In this document: one piece after another, positions 9,870 through 21,963 of the stretch
Position numbering within the stretch: the first letter of the stretch is position 1
Layout: every line of letters starts with the position of its first letter
Source of the DNA: Przewalskia tangutica
Taxonomy: Eukaryota; Streptophyta; Magnoliopsida; Solanales; Solanaceae
Direction: 5' to 3'
Length of the DNA: 64,000 bases
Assembly (NCBI GenBank): GCA_029844215.1
Contig: CM056726.1
Location: 76,685,548-76,749,547, forward strand
The notes under the pieces: generated by a model
Seen by the model: the letters and a program-made list of their open reading frames with translations, nothing else
The model's database searches: none
What the model was told of the DNA's origin: nothing
Translations under genes and position numbers: made by a program

Positions 9870-10640
9870 CTTGTCTTCTAGCAAAGACCGTTTACTCGGC
9901 AGAGGGTTATGCGAGATGATATATCAGAAAGGTTGTAAGGCTGCACGAGGTGCCTACCTTCACCTTATGGCATAGTGGAGCCAGTGGTACATTGTTTTGG
10001 TTTCGAAGTTTTACCAAGCGGGGTTAAGAACTCGTGAGTCTCAAAATCGCATTCGCCCTCGGCCGGTGTGTGTATTTCGAGGTAGTTGGGGATTGTTGTC
10101 TCCTGTGGAGGAGTGTTTAAGCTACCATTTCGGTTTTGAATGTCGCCTTATGAGGCCTTGTAGGGGCGAAGTGTAAGTTGCGGCCGATTGGTTCGATGTT
10201 GGCAAGATTCAAATAGGTTCAGCTTGTTCCGGTAGATCGTGGATGAGTAAAGCTTGTCTAGAAGAGGTTCCGCACCGGAGAAATCGTGCGGATAATCGGC
10301 GACGACGCTAGAGTTCGAGTTGACGGTCGGTCTTCTTGCGTACCACCCCTGGGTGTGACGAGTTTTGGAAACAGAGGGAACTTAGCCCGAGTTACTTTGG
10401 GCCCTTTTGAGTTCATGTGAAGAATAGGCCAGGTTGCCTATATGTTAGCAGTTGCCGTCCGACTTAGGAGGCAGTACGTCCGGTCTTTCGTATTGTTATG
10501 TTCGGGAAGTATCGAAGATCCATCCAGAGTGTTCCCAGTTAATGATGACCACGTTAGGGATAGTAACCCCGAGTTTTGGATACTGAAGCAGTATCAGAAA
10601 TGTGGTAAGAGTTCGAATGTACGACAGCTTCAGTGATCGC
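9870..10640 (+). pseudogene. Integrase remnant, A interior 2
   Basis: Second copy of the relic at 3989-4725. The leading part (CEMIYQKGCKAARGAYLHLM) and the C-terminal part near 10440-10560 (SIEDPSRVFPVNDDHV) are readable; the middle is broken by short deletions. Confidence 0.6.
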
Positions 10641-10863
10641 ATGCAGCCCGGTACCAATTGTTGGGTCGCCTGAGAAGGTTAATGCCTCAGGCAAAGTGAC
10701 AAAAGTGGTATATCATTTTGGTGATGTTAGAGGTGTTTCCTCGTGGACTTGGATGTAAGCATTTTGCGCAAGTTGTTTCTGTGGCCAGGTGTGGCAGGAT
10801 TGATTCTCGTAAGTATAGTAGTGAAGACTATACTGGCGCACGTTTGTTTTGAGACTTAGAAGG

Positions 10864-10898
10864 AACATTCGGGACGAATGTTTCTAAGGAGGGGAGAA
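10864..10898 (+). other. PPT hairpin and polypurine tract, A interior 2
   Basis: AACATTCG (10864-10871) and CGAATGTT (10875-10882) are followed by AAGGAGGGGAGAA (10886-10898), which abuts LTR A3. Confidence 0.8.
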
Positions 10899-13800
10899 TG
10901 TTATACCCCGTATTTTCAGAGTATGTACGTAAGGACGTACGTAGAAAAATTTGAAGTTTAAAGTTGGCTTGGCCGAAAATTATTTTGTTCACAACACCCG
11001 TTTAGAGTCGTTTTTCGACGAAACGTTTTCACAGCTTTCGTAGGGAAAATTCCGGCTATGTCATTTTTAATTTTTGCGGATTTTTTCGAGAGACGAAACA
11101 TTTTGGACCAACAAGAGGGCGCCACTTGGCACCCTCTCATTGGAGCACGTTTGGGGCGGTAAAGGGGTGGACGAATGGCCATTGTTTGGTCAAGGGGTTG
11201 GTAGGATATTTTGTGGTAGATGGATAAGGTGCACTTGGCAAGATCTTGGCCCTACACTTGCCTTGCACTTGGCAAGATCTTGGCCATTGGTTGGCCTTTG
11301 CTAGACCTATAAATACCCCCCTCTTTGATGACTTCTTCATCCATTCTACAAATCTCTAAGTGTTAAAAATCCTCCCCCTCTCTTAGTAGTGTTCTCGTCC
11401 AACACCATCCCCCTCCCCCTTGGCCGAGAGCCCTCCCCCCCTCCTAGTAGTGTGGCCGTGGGGTACTCCCCCCCCTAGCCTAGTTGTTTCGTATAATGCC
11501 CCCCCTCTTGTTAGAAATACTCTCAAAAGTATTGTTATAATGCCCAAATTACCTTAGCCATATACCTTGTAGTATTCTAAGGTTATACCTTTACAAAGCC
11601 CAGAAATACTATTATACTTCCTTCACCACAAACCGAAACCCTAAGTAAATCTTCACCCGTAGTTGAAGTTATAAGTAGAAGTTGGTTAGAACTTCTAAGG
11701 GTTGTTTGAGCGGTCGGAGCGCACTGAGTAGGAGCTAAACCTTGCTCGGGATCGACATTTAAACTCGGATAATTATGGGCTTATCGAGGTAAATATCTTG
11801 TCCTCTATTGTAATTGGAGATTACATGATTGTTAGACTATATAGTTGAAGTATACTATATATAGAACTGAACGTTGTTATCGCAATGTCTTTTGACTTAA
11901 GCCCTGAATAATAAGAAACCTTTTCGAAAGAAGAGTAATCGAATCAGATTTGCATAGGATCAGACATTATGAGACTTGTGTAGCTTTTACGTGAGGTAGA
12001 ATTGTGCACGTCGGATTAAGCGTATAACCCTCGGTTGGCTTGGTAGCCGCCCGATAGAGGAGAGATTTACGCTGTTGCGGGGAGAGTCGCCGAATTTTCT
12101 CGTAGAATGTTCTACGGCGGATCTAAATGTTAATGAGCGCCTTGTGGCCTTATAGGTTGAAGTACTACGTGTGGCGCGATCTACTGGCTTAAAGGAGTAA
12201 TGAGTTGGAAGTACTTGGAGCGTTTTGCTATTAGTCGATACTGTCGCGAGGTATGTGAACCTCTTCCTATCTCTTCTAGCATGATATGTGTGAACTATGT
12301 AGTACGGAGACGTACGTGCTAAATGTATTTGATTGGTTTAAAACATAAAGTGTTATAACGGCTTTATGGGAAGTTGGTTATAACGACTTTATGTTGGTAA
12401 GAAAATACTTTTGGTTTTTAAAAGGTAACTGATTTGAACTATAACTGGCTTGTTATGTGTTAATAAAGAACTTGAAGTATTTCAAAAGATTTTTGAATCA
12501 TTTTGAAAGAAGAGGTAATACTTGATTTTTTTTAGAAAACTTAAGAGTTATACTAGCCTTATGGAAAGTTAGGTATAACTGCTTAAGAATGTTTTACTGA
12601 TTTTGGAAATCAGAATGTGTATCGACAAACCATCTGCGTTAATAAAAGGAAATGTTTTAATAATTAAGTATTATTAAAACCAGAGAAACTTCCATCTGCA
12701 TGAAGCTAAGATGAGACAAAATGATAATTCCTAGATCATGGTCACGTAATAAGATTGTTATAAACAAGAATATCCTACTCACTTATAAGGCTTATGTTTC
12801 TCGATTGTTTAAAGGAGAATTATATTCTTAAATGAATAAGACTATGAACTACGAAACCTTTATAAAATGAGAAACTTGAACATGGGAAATTAGGCAAACT
12901 TGAACATTGGAAATTAGGCAAACTTGAACATTGGAAAAAAATGTTGCTACTTGATTTTACAAAGAGAAGTAATTGATTTACTTTAAAAAGATAATCACTC
13001 TATTTTCATATACTACGGGTATTGTTTGGTTTTTGTGAAGTAACGTATCTTTTAAAGATTTAATGTATGAAGTACTTTGGGGATAGGTACGAACTTGTTA
13101 GTAGAAAGTACCTTGTGTGAATAACTTGATTGTATTGGTTTGTGATAGCCTTGTAATACTTTCTTGTTGATTTGATAAGTAAGCATGTTAGGATGCTACG
13201 TGTGTTAGTATCTTGTGATTATTGTGTAAGGGTGTCACTCTTGTTGTGCTTACGTTGTCAAACGTTAAGCCCGTTGTACTGTTATTGTATCACATACCCC
13301 CTTGACTTATTATACCGAGGGCTTGCCACCCTTGATGCGGGTCTATACGGCCTATGCAGTCCTTGTGACTATGCGGAGTGCGGTAGCTCCAGGATTGATC
13401 ATTCCGGTGTTTAGCCTGACGCGGGGATTCCTATGCGGTCTGTTGAGACTATGCAGCTTTTGAGACTATGCGGTGCGGAGCCTAGGCGGATACCGAGGTT
13501 AGCCGCTTCGATGCGGGTATACCTCGGCGATGCAGGACCATGATTCGAGGAATACCTCATGCGGGTCCGGGTGACCTATGCGGAGTCGCGAGAGTTCGAG
13601 GATAGACGCGCGACATTGATATTGCGGGCGAGTGGCCAGCCTTCGATCATGTGCGGTCTAGAAAGACCTCGGATACGATTTGTGGTATTTTTGGCATCGC
13701 TGGTCTTAGTAGTCGGCTATGCCTTCGCACTTGCCCCGCACGGTTTTATTGTGATAACTTTGAGGCGTGAGTCCCCGACTTGACATGATCGCTTATTTAT

Positions 13801-14317
13801 TGTGAATCGTAGTTTGGTTATCATACATGTCTCCTCGTTTATATAGACTACTATGATTTCATTTAGATTATTTTTTGTTTCACATACTTGGTACTGTTAG
13901 ATCGACCTCCTTCTGGGCCGCGTTCATGCCGCAGTAAAGGTACACCAGCCGTTGATCCTCGCTCTTAGGGTCACGCTCATTTGGGAAAGCTCCGTTTCTC
14001 GGAGGCTTATCCGGTATAGTCCCTGTCGTTGTAGGTATTTACATTCGTGGTATGGCGGCCCCGCCCCGCCATCATGTCGTATCATTTCGTAGGTCCTGTA
14101 GTAATCTTGTGTGGCGGGGTTGTAAAAAGGATTAAACTGTTCATTTGTAGGAGTTGTTATTTATATATATGCCGAAAGGCAATTTTTCCTCAGATTACTG
14201 TTTTGTACTTCATTTGTTTCATGTATGTGTTTTATGTTCCGCTGATTACTCTGATGTTGTATCACTAGGGTGCCCGGGGTAAGGCACCAGTCACGGGCCC
14301 AGATTCGGGTCGTGACA
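10899..14317 (+). repeat. LTR A3 (right LTR of tandem array A)
   Basis: A 3419-bp LTR from TGTTATACCCCG to CGTGACA. TATA box at 11308-11315, AGGTATGTGA at 12249-12258, GCCGAAAGGC hairpin at 14171-14180. No PBS follows; the next bases (CGTAT) belong to the minus-strand LTR B1 into which the array inserted. The left target duplication lies outside the window. Confidence 0.92.
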
Positions 14318-16859
14318 CGTATAAGCATGTCCAAGGAGTAACACAAATAATGGAAGCATACCCGTGGAATCCCACATCACTGTCGGTACGTCCAAGTAAA
14401 CTTACAACAAGACAGCCGACCCTCCAACCGATAGTCGCGTCAACGTAATAAAACATAATACTTGCACTCAAAATCTATCACCAGCACACATAGGCAATTC
14501 TCAATTAAACAAGCCAAAGTACTTATCAAGGCACACATAGAATAATTCTCAATTAAACAAGCCAAAGTACTTATCAAGGCACACCGAATAATTCTCAATT
14601 AAACAAGCCAAAGTACTACGTACGTACATTCTTTTCAAAAGACTCATTTTTATGTAAAACCCCAAGATACTAACACCCGTAGTATCAAGGTGTGTCTATT
14701 TTTCAAAGTAAGTTACTACACTTTTAGAAAACTCATTTCAAAGCTTGAAATCAAGTAACTTCAAATTTTCACAATCTAGGCAACTTATGCCCATTAATCA
14801 AAATAGACAACTTTCTTAACCTTCCATAAAGCCGTTATAACCAACTTCCCATAAAGTCGTTATAACCCTTTATGGTTTTAGACATATCCATTCCTTTTAT
14901 AACCAAGAGACTTGTACTTTTAAAACCAAGTATCACATACTTACAAATCAAGTTCTTAACTTTCAAAATACTTCAAGTCTCTTAATATTTAGAAAACAAG
15001 TTTCCTCTACTTTTAAACCTCAAGTAAATCACTCCTTTAACTCCCCTAAAGTCATTATAACAACCCTTAGGTTTTGGAACTAAGGCACTAGCCAAAAGGT
15101 TTGGAAACCACTTCCTTTTCAAGACTCTATGTACTTTAAGTAAAATACTTTCACTTTTAAGAATCCAAACTTCACTAAGGAAATGGATTATACAACTTAC
15201 AATTTAAACATCAAAGTACAATCAAGGAAGTACATAGAACAAATTCTATTTTAGGCAATCCAAATACAATCAAGGAATGGATCATTTAAGGAGTAGGACA
15301 TACTTTCTTTATCTTAAGGAATCATGCTAGAAGAGGAGATAGTTCACATACCTTTTCGGCTAAATCCACTAGCTAAGCCAAATACGCCGTACGTATAATT
15401 GTCAACCTATAATGGTCACAACATGACTATCAATTTCTAGTCTCTAACGTAGAATAATACTAAGTAAGCGGTCTCTTATTCTACGGAAAATCGGGCAGCA
15501 CTTCCTTTGTTTCTACATACTTTGCCACCTTTTTCAAGGCCGAATACAATAACCAAACATGCCACATTTAAGGCTCAACACAACCAACCAATCAAAGGGG
15601 ATTACACGCCTTACAATACGTGTAAAATTCCGCCCCACAATTCATACCAAGTAGTTTAAAATCCAAGCCATTCTCGGCCAACTTATAACCAACAACTCAA
15701 AGTCTTTTCCAATTCTTTTCCAATTCCAAGTTCTAAGGTCAAACATGTTATATAGTCATAAACAACTTCAACAACTACAATTTCCTTCTTTATACAACAT
15801 GCGACGACTTAAACTAATAATCAACTTGAATTGTAATCTTAAGGCTAAACATGCTAGTTTTAGGATTAGGGTTCCAATAGCCAATACACTTATCAAACTT
15901 CATACTAAACATCTCATGCTTGCTAATATCCATAGCTACAACAATTAGTAAATCTTAAATACTAAAACGACAAGATTTATACCTTTACAAGCCCTTAAAA
16001 TTTCCAAGACTCAAAGTCGCTCCTTAGCAATTCTTAGCTCCTTTAATTATGTTCAAATCCGCTCCAAGCACTCCTTAGAATCCTATGAAGAACCCATCTT
16101 CAAGTTCCAACTTCAAAGTTGAAGAACTCCTTAATTTTCCGCCTTGCGACTAATACGAAAACGCCGTTTTTCCGAAATCTTTCTATTGAGATATCCTTAC
16201 AATACCCTTAGGGACATTGGGTTAAAGTCTTGTGAATAATGGAACAAAATTGCAAAATTTTCTTGCTCACTAATGTTAAAAGCCGAGAGCCCTATCTCTC
16301 CACAAGACTAGTTTTTGAAAAATTTCACTAAGTATAGAATGCTCAAGTCTTGCACTACTAGTATGCTTATATAACACATTGGAGGGTCAAGATTATAACA
16401 AATGTGTGGCTTGGATGAAGATCATTAATTAAATAGCCAAGTGGACAAGTTGACTTGGTCAACAATCTCAAGCTAGCAAGACTTATCTTCCTTGATGGTC
16501 AATGGCCATTTTACCCTTACTATTTTCGACCAAGACCATGTGGGGGAGGTGCCACGTGTCTCCCTCCCATTCGTCCATAAAATTCCGTAACTCTCGTGGG
16601 CCCCACAAAAATGTAAAATTCCTCGGGTGGGCCCCACATGACCAAATCCGTAAAAAATAAATTTCCATAATGTTAATAAGTTCTATACTCTTCAAATAAT
16701 GCTTTTTGAGAATCCAATTCTCAACAACGAACATTTTTCCTTTCCGACGTCCGGAAGATTTTCCGTCGGAAAAACAATTCTTCCTTTCGTACCAATTTCC
16801 AAGTCTTGATTCCTTACGTACATTCTCTTTTACATGTCCTGGACTTACGGGGTGTAACA
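14318..16859 (-). repeat. LTR fragment B1 (minus strand, interrupted by array A)
   Basis: Reading leftward it starts TGTTACACCCCGTAAGTCC at 16859 and matches the solo LTR at 56791-60695. Its remainder should lie beyond array A, outside the window. It carries a reverse TATA box (TATATAAG, 16366-16373), a reverse AGGTATGTGA (15344-15353), the CATAAAG/GTTATAAC boxes (14829-14871) and three units of a 48-bp minisatellite (about 14485-14620). The U3 part (16500-16859) is open in one minus frame, but the same stretch in B2 is not kept as protein, so I do not call a gene. Confidence 0.85.
14485..14620 (-). repeat. 48-bp minisatellite, about 3 units (B1)
   Basis: Repeats of CTCAATTAAACAAGCCAAAG followed by TACTTATCAAGGCACAC. 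The orthologous array in B2 (59073-59540) has about ten units. Confidence 0.8.
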
Positions 16860-19176
16860 TAGTAGGCGTGTAATCCCCTATTGTTAATTGCATTGTTGGG
16901 CCTTAAATGTGGCGTGTTTGGTTATTGAATTCGGCCTTGAAAAAGGTGGCAAAGTATGTAGAAACAAAGGAAGTGTTGTCCGATTTTCCGTATAATTTAG
17001 TGACTTAGCACCTAGAATATTCTACGTTTGAAGTAAGAAGTTAATGGACGTATTATGGCCATTCTAGGTTGAAGTACTAAGTATAGCGTATTCTACTTGA
17101 AGGATGGAATAACTATCAAGGTGGAAGTACTTTGGAGCATTTTGCTACTTGTCGATAATCGTCGCGAGGTATGTGAACCTCTTCCTTCTTTTGGCATGAT
17201 TCTATGTATGGAATATACATGTAGTAATATTTCATGTTCCCTTCTACTCTTAGAAGTTAAGAGGTATGTATGTGATTTACTCTATGTAAAGGTTATGTCT
17301 AGGTTATCCTAAGTTCTTACCAAGTCTTATGGGGGATGTTGGTAAGAGTCGTTAGGAGGTATTTGGAGCCAAGTTGACTTGGCAAATTTTACGGCACAAA
17401 TGAGAATAAGTATCGAGCAAGCCATTGCAGCGTTAATAAAGGAAAATGTAATGACAATTGATTATATTAAAATGAGTAGAATTATCCATCTGCATAGAAA
17501 CTAAGATAAGACAAAATTGTATTACATTTTCTAGATCATGGCTACTTGAATAAGATCGTTATAAATAAGTATAACTTATTCACAACGCACCAAAGTATAT
17601 GTTACTTAACTTATAAGAATTTACGTATGAAGTTTTAAGGCTATGGATCTCAAATTCATAAAAGTTAAGAGACTTTATTTTTCAAGTTATGGGACTTGAT
17701 TCTTAAAGGAAGAAATGAATTGATTTACAAGTATAGAATACTCGATTTGGAAAGACTTGATTTCTAAAGTTAAGAAACTTGTTTTCTTAAAAGTTAAGAG
17801 ACTTGAAGTATTTTGAAAGCTATGTGATTTGATTTGAAAGTATAAGTCTCTTGGTTATAAAAGGAATGAATTTGTCTAAGACATAAAGAGTTATAACGAC
17901 TTTATGAGAAGTTGGTTATAACAACTTTATGGAAGATTAAAAGAATGGTTTTCTTCAGTAATGTAAGCAAAGAAATGATTTGAAATAAAGAAGGGCAAAT
18001 TGTTTTAAAGGTACCAATTGCTTAAGGTTTTTAAGAAAGAAGTCACTTGATTTAGAAAGTTGTAAATGTATTTCTAAAAAGGTATTGTGACTTGTCTTGA
18101 AAGGTAGATATGACTTGATACTACGGTTGTTAGTATCTTGGAATTTTATTTGAAAAAGAGTCTTTCTAAAGGAGTAGAGGTGCGTAGTACGTTGGGTTAA
18201 ATTCCCGGATTTTATATGACTTTACCGCGTCCCAGATTGGGCCGGGCAGTATACCTTTATGGGCAGACTACATGACTTTACCGCGTCCCAGATTGGGCCG
18301 GGCAGTATACCTTTATGGGCAGACTATGTGACCTTACCGCGTCCCAGATTGGGCCGGGCAGTATACCTTTATGGGCAGACTATGTGACCTTACCGCGTCC
18401 CAGATTGGGTCGGGCAGTATACCTTTATGGGCAGACTATGTGACTTTATCGCGTCCCAGATTGGGCCGGGCAGTATAGGCGTCCCTCCATAAAGGGTTGG
18501 ATTATGTTATGTAAGGTAAGTAAGTTATATGGTAATGAACTTGATGATTTTCCTAAGTATGTACGTAAGAAAGTGACTATAACTTTTATTGAAAAAAATG
18601 GGAAAAGATAATAAGGTACGATTAAGTTCACGAGATGGTAATGACATGGTAGGTTCAGGTATTTACCCTTTTTATACTTACCCCTGTCATGCTTTTATAC
18701 AGATATGTTTCGTTTACAGTACCTTATTTCCGTTCCATATTCTACTGTTATCGAATTTCTTCGCGGTCGCTCATGCCCGCAGGTTTTAGGTACACAGGTT
18801 GGTGATCCTTGCTCTTAGGATCTCGGTTCAGTTTTTGGGAAAAAGCTCCATTTGCTCCGGAGGCTTATCTCTTGGTACGGTTTTCCCTGAGGTTGTAGAT
18901 TCATGTATATTCAGGGGTATGGCGGGGCCCTGTCCCGCCACAGTTGTTATGTTAAAACTCTTAGAGGTCTGTAGTCACATATTGTGGGTCAGTTTGTAAA
19001 GAAAAGGAGGCAACTGCTTCGGTTGTATATATATATGTCCAGGAAGGTAGCTCTATCGGCTAACCTGTTGTTTTATTTTATAAGTTTCATGTATGTTCCG
19101 CTGATTTTCTCTGATGTATACCTGTAAGGGTGCCCAGGTAGGGCACCAGTCGCGGGCCCGGGGTCGGGTCGTGACA
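16860..19176 (+). repeat. LTR G, 3' part (plus strand)
   Basis: It begins abruptly at the end of B1, at a point equal to about base 1220 of LTR B2 (GGCGTGTAATCCCCT), and runs to GTGACA at 19176. B1 therefore seems to have inserted into this LTR. It carries AGGTATGTGA (17167-17176), GTTATAAC boxes near 17890-17940, a 56-bp minisatellite (18217-18477) and the hairpin ATGGCGGG/CCCGCCAC (18919-18941). Confidence 0.85.
18217..18477 (+). repeat. 56-bp minisatellite in LTR G
   Basis: Starts at 18217, 18273, 18329, 18385 and 18441 give an exact 56-bp period, with four full units and a partial fifth. Each unit contains ACCGCGTCCCAGATTGGG and CCTTTATGGGCAGACTA. Only a few base changes separate the units, so the array is young. 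Confidence 0.95.
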
Positions 19177-19260
19177 AAAGTGGTATCAGAGCAGTTAGTC
19201 CTCGGAAAGTGTCTACAGACCGTGTCTAGTAGAGTCTTGATTATCGGTGTGTTGTGCATC
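19177..19260 (+). mobile_element. PBS leader of element G, cut by element F
   Basis: TGGTATCAGAGC (19181-19192) and the leader up to the left arm of the post-PBS hairpin (GATTATCGGTGTG, TTGTGCA). The LTR of F then begins at 19261, inside the hairpin loop. The rest of G's interior is not found at the far side. Confidence 0.85.
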
Positions 19261-21756
19261 TGTTATACCCCGTATTTCCAGAGTATGTACGTGAGGGTGT
19301 ACGTACAAAAGTTAGCCTAAGTTAAAGACCTTGGACGAAAAATTTTGTGCACAACTCACTAAAAGAATCGTTTTTCGACGAAACGTTTTACTAAACTCGC
19401 GTAGGGTAAATTACGGCTATGTCATTTCTAATTTTTGCGGATTTTTCCGAGAGACGAAACATTTTGGACCAACGAGAGGGCGACACTTGTCACCCTCTAA
19501 TTGGTGGACGTTGGGCGGTAATAGGACGAATTGGGGGGGCTTGTTTTGTCAAGGAGTTGGTAGGATATTTTTGTGTAGTAGATGGATAAGGACACTTGCC
19601 CAAATCTTGACCTTACACTTGCCTACCACTTGGCTTCATCTTGGCCATTGGTTGGCCTATAAATACCCCCCTTAAGATGAAGAGTTCTTCATCCACAAAT
19701 CAATTCTCCAAGTCTTGAAATTCCCTCCCCTCTCTTGTTGTGTTTTCGTCCAACACCCTCTCCCCCCTCTAGCCTAGTGGCTTTGGCCGAGAGCTTTCCC
19801 CCCCCCCCCCTTCCTTGAGTCCTAGCCGAAACCTACCCCCCCTCCCTTGGTAGAAAAGTTGTCTTCCAAGAGTAGTTACTATTCCTAAAATACCCTAGCC
19901 CAAATCCCTTGGTACTTAGTAGAAGTTGTGAAGAACTTCTAAGGGTTCTTGGGGCTATCAGAGCGTACAAATTAGGAGCTAAACCTTGCTCAGGATCGAC
20001 GTTTTTACTTGGATAATTTTGTGCTTATCGAGGTAAATACTCTTGTCCTTCTATTGTAATTGGATATTACATATAAGAATAGTTTAGACTTGAGTATAAG
20101 TTATGGTAGAATATTAAAGAATAGAATTGAACTGTTAATCACAGTAGAAGGGTTTAAAAGAAGAATAATTGAACTGTACTTACATAGGACTGTTTTCACA
20201 GTAGACTTGAGTAGCTTGGCGGGTAGGGAAGTGCTGCCCAATTTTCCGTAGAATAGGGAACCCTCTACTTAGAATCAAGCATGTAATAGTCTAGACGTTG
20301 ATAGACGTATTTGACTATTATAGTCGATTCTCTCGCGCGACATATTCGACTTGGCGGTGGATTTCACGGAAGGTATGTGATTCTTCTTATACTCTTGAGC
20401 ATGATATTTTAAATATATATATAGTACGGTAGACGTACGTGTGTTAACTGAATAATAACTACGGCAATGTCTTTTGACTTGAGCCTGAATAATACTTACG
20501 GCAATGTCTTGTGACTTAAGCTTGAATAAATAAGGATCTTGAAGCATTTCAAAAGAATACTGAATCATTTTTTAACAGAAGAGAAATGTTTAGTTTTTAA
20601 ACAAAAAGCTTAAGAGTTATACTAGCTTTATGGGAAGTTAGGTATAACACCTTAAGAAAGATAAAAGGAACTGTTTACTTATTTGTTTATAAAAACCTTG
20701 TATTGATTTCTGTAAGGTGCAGTAAGATTGTTTGAAAAGTAGACATAATATGATGCTATGTGTGTTAGTGTCCTATAACGTTTGTATAAGAGAGTATTCT
20801 TGTTGTGCTTATGTTGTTTAACGATAAGCTGTTATGTTAGTATAATATCACTCACCTCTTGACATGATACCGGGGGTTAAGCTGCCCTCCGATGCGGGGT
20901 AGACTCAGGCGGTCTGGGACCATGATTCGAGAATACCTCATGCGGGTCTAGGGGACCTATGCGGAGCTACGAGAGTTCCAGGTTAGTGTGCGGGGTTATA
21001 CCTCATGCGGTCTATGTGGCCATGCGGACTACGAGTCCAGGACGATGCCGAGGAGTAGCTACCCTCGATGCGGGGTCATACCTCATGCGGGCCTATGTGA
21101 GTGGCCTACGCGGACTACGGGAGTCCAGGATTAGGCTTGCATAATGATACTATGGGCGATTGGTCCTGCTTCGATCATTCGCAGCCTAGAAAAGACATGT
21201 TACAGTTTACCTATTGTTGCTCTTGTTATGATATGGCACTATGTGCGGTTACATTGGTTGTTTCGTGCATATTTGTAAATTGGTTTTAAAATGATATGAT
21301 TTCATTTAAGTATTTTACAGTTTCACATACTTAGTACCTGTTGTACTGACCTCCTTCGGGGGGCTGCGTTCATGCCGCAGTGGGCAAGGTGTGCTAGATC
21401 CACATCCTTAGGATCTTTGCTTTGGTGTCAGGAGCTCCATCTTCTCCGGAGGCTCTACTTTTGGGTATGATCTCCTTGTTATTGTATATAGTTTTGTACA
21501 TTCAGGGTATGGCGGGGCCCTGTCCCGCCATAGTTGTTTATCTTCTTAGAGGTCTGTAGTCCTATTGTACAGTTGGGATGTAACTGCAAAACTATGTTTA
21601 TTTATATATGCCGAAAGGCGACATTTTCTCACATAAAACTGTGTCTCATTTTACAAACTGTTTCATGTCTTGTTTTTATATTCCGCTGATTACTCTGATG
21701 TATGACTACTTGGGTGCGGGTAGGCACTACCACGGACCCCGGAACGGGTCGTGACA
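19261..21756 (+). repeat. 5' LTR of element F
   Basis: A 2496-bp LTR, TGTTATACCCCG to GTGACA. TATA box 19658-19665, AGGTATGTGA 20371-20380, GCCGAAAGGC 21610-21619, hairpin ATGGCGGG (21509-21516) / CCCGCCAT (21524-21531). By eye it is closer to the LTRs of C than to those of A, sharing for example ACAACTCACTAAAAGAATCG near 19350. ATGCGG-rich direct repeats lie at about 20880-21125. The J LTR downstream is clearly more divergent, so F and J are probably not one element. Confidence 0.9.
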
Positions 21757-21760
21757 AAAG

Positions 21761-21852
21761 TGGTATCAGAGCAGTTAATCCTCGAAAAGTGTCTACATAC
21801 CGTATCTAGTAGAGTCTTGATTATCGGTGTGTTGTGCACCACACCAATAATC
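21761..21852 (+). other. PBS and post-PBS GTGCAC-loop hairpin of F
   Basis: TGGTATCAGAGC at 21761-21772, then the paired arms GATTATCGGTGTG and CACACCAATAATC around TTGTGCAC at 21819-21852. This is the least damaged copy of the leader. Confidence 0.8.
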
Positions 21853-21963
21853 AGGAGGATATAGGATATTTAGGATTGGTTTCCATTCTTCTCACTCTGA
21901 GATCGTGCGTTAGAGCTGTGTTATAAGTTGGACCCCTCTAACGTATTCCTTTCTCAGAATGCT

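Larger units (their letters stand above)
8386..10898 (+). mobile_element. Internal region 2 of tandem element A
   Basis: A 2513-bp interior between LTRs A2 and A3, from a PBS (8390-8401) to a polypurine tract (10886-10898). Same content as interior 1: leader, core-less gag, spacer, integrase relic. It lacks about 67 bp present in interior 1 (break near 9864) and differs elsewhere by scattered short indels. The two interiors are therefore separate DNA copies rather than one sequence simply repeated. Confidence 0.88.

Noticed and set aside
16483..16893. A 136-codon open frame on the minus strand inside LTR B1
   Set aside because: It lies across the U3 start of the LTR. The matching part of B2 (56873-57192) is open in different frames with different residues, so it is not conserved as protein.
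19798..19812. Poly-C/G runs (19798-19812, 29827-29840, 41825-41832) as special structures
   Set aside because: Their lengths vary between sister copies, and such runs are poorly read; no regular G-quadruplex spacing is seen.
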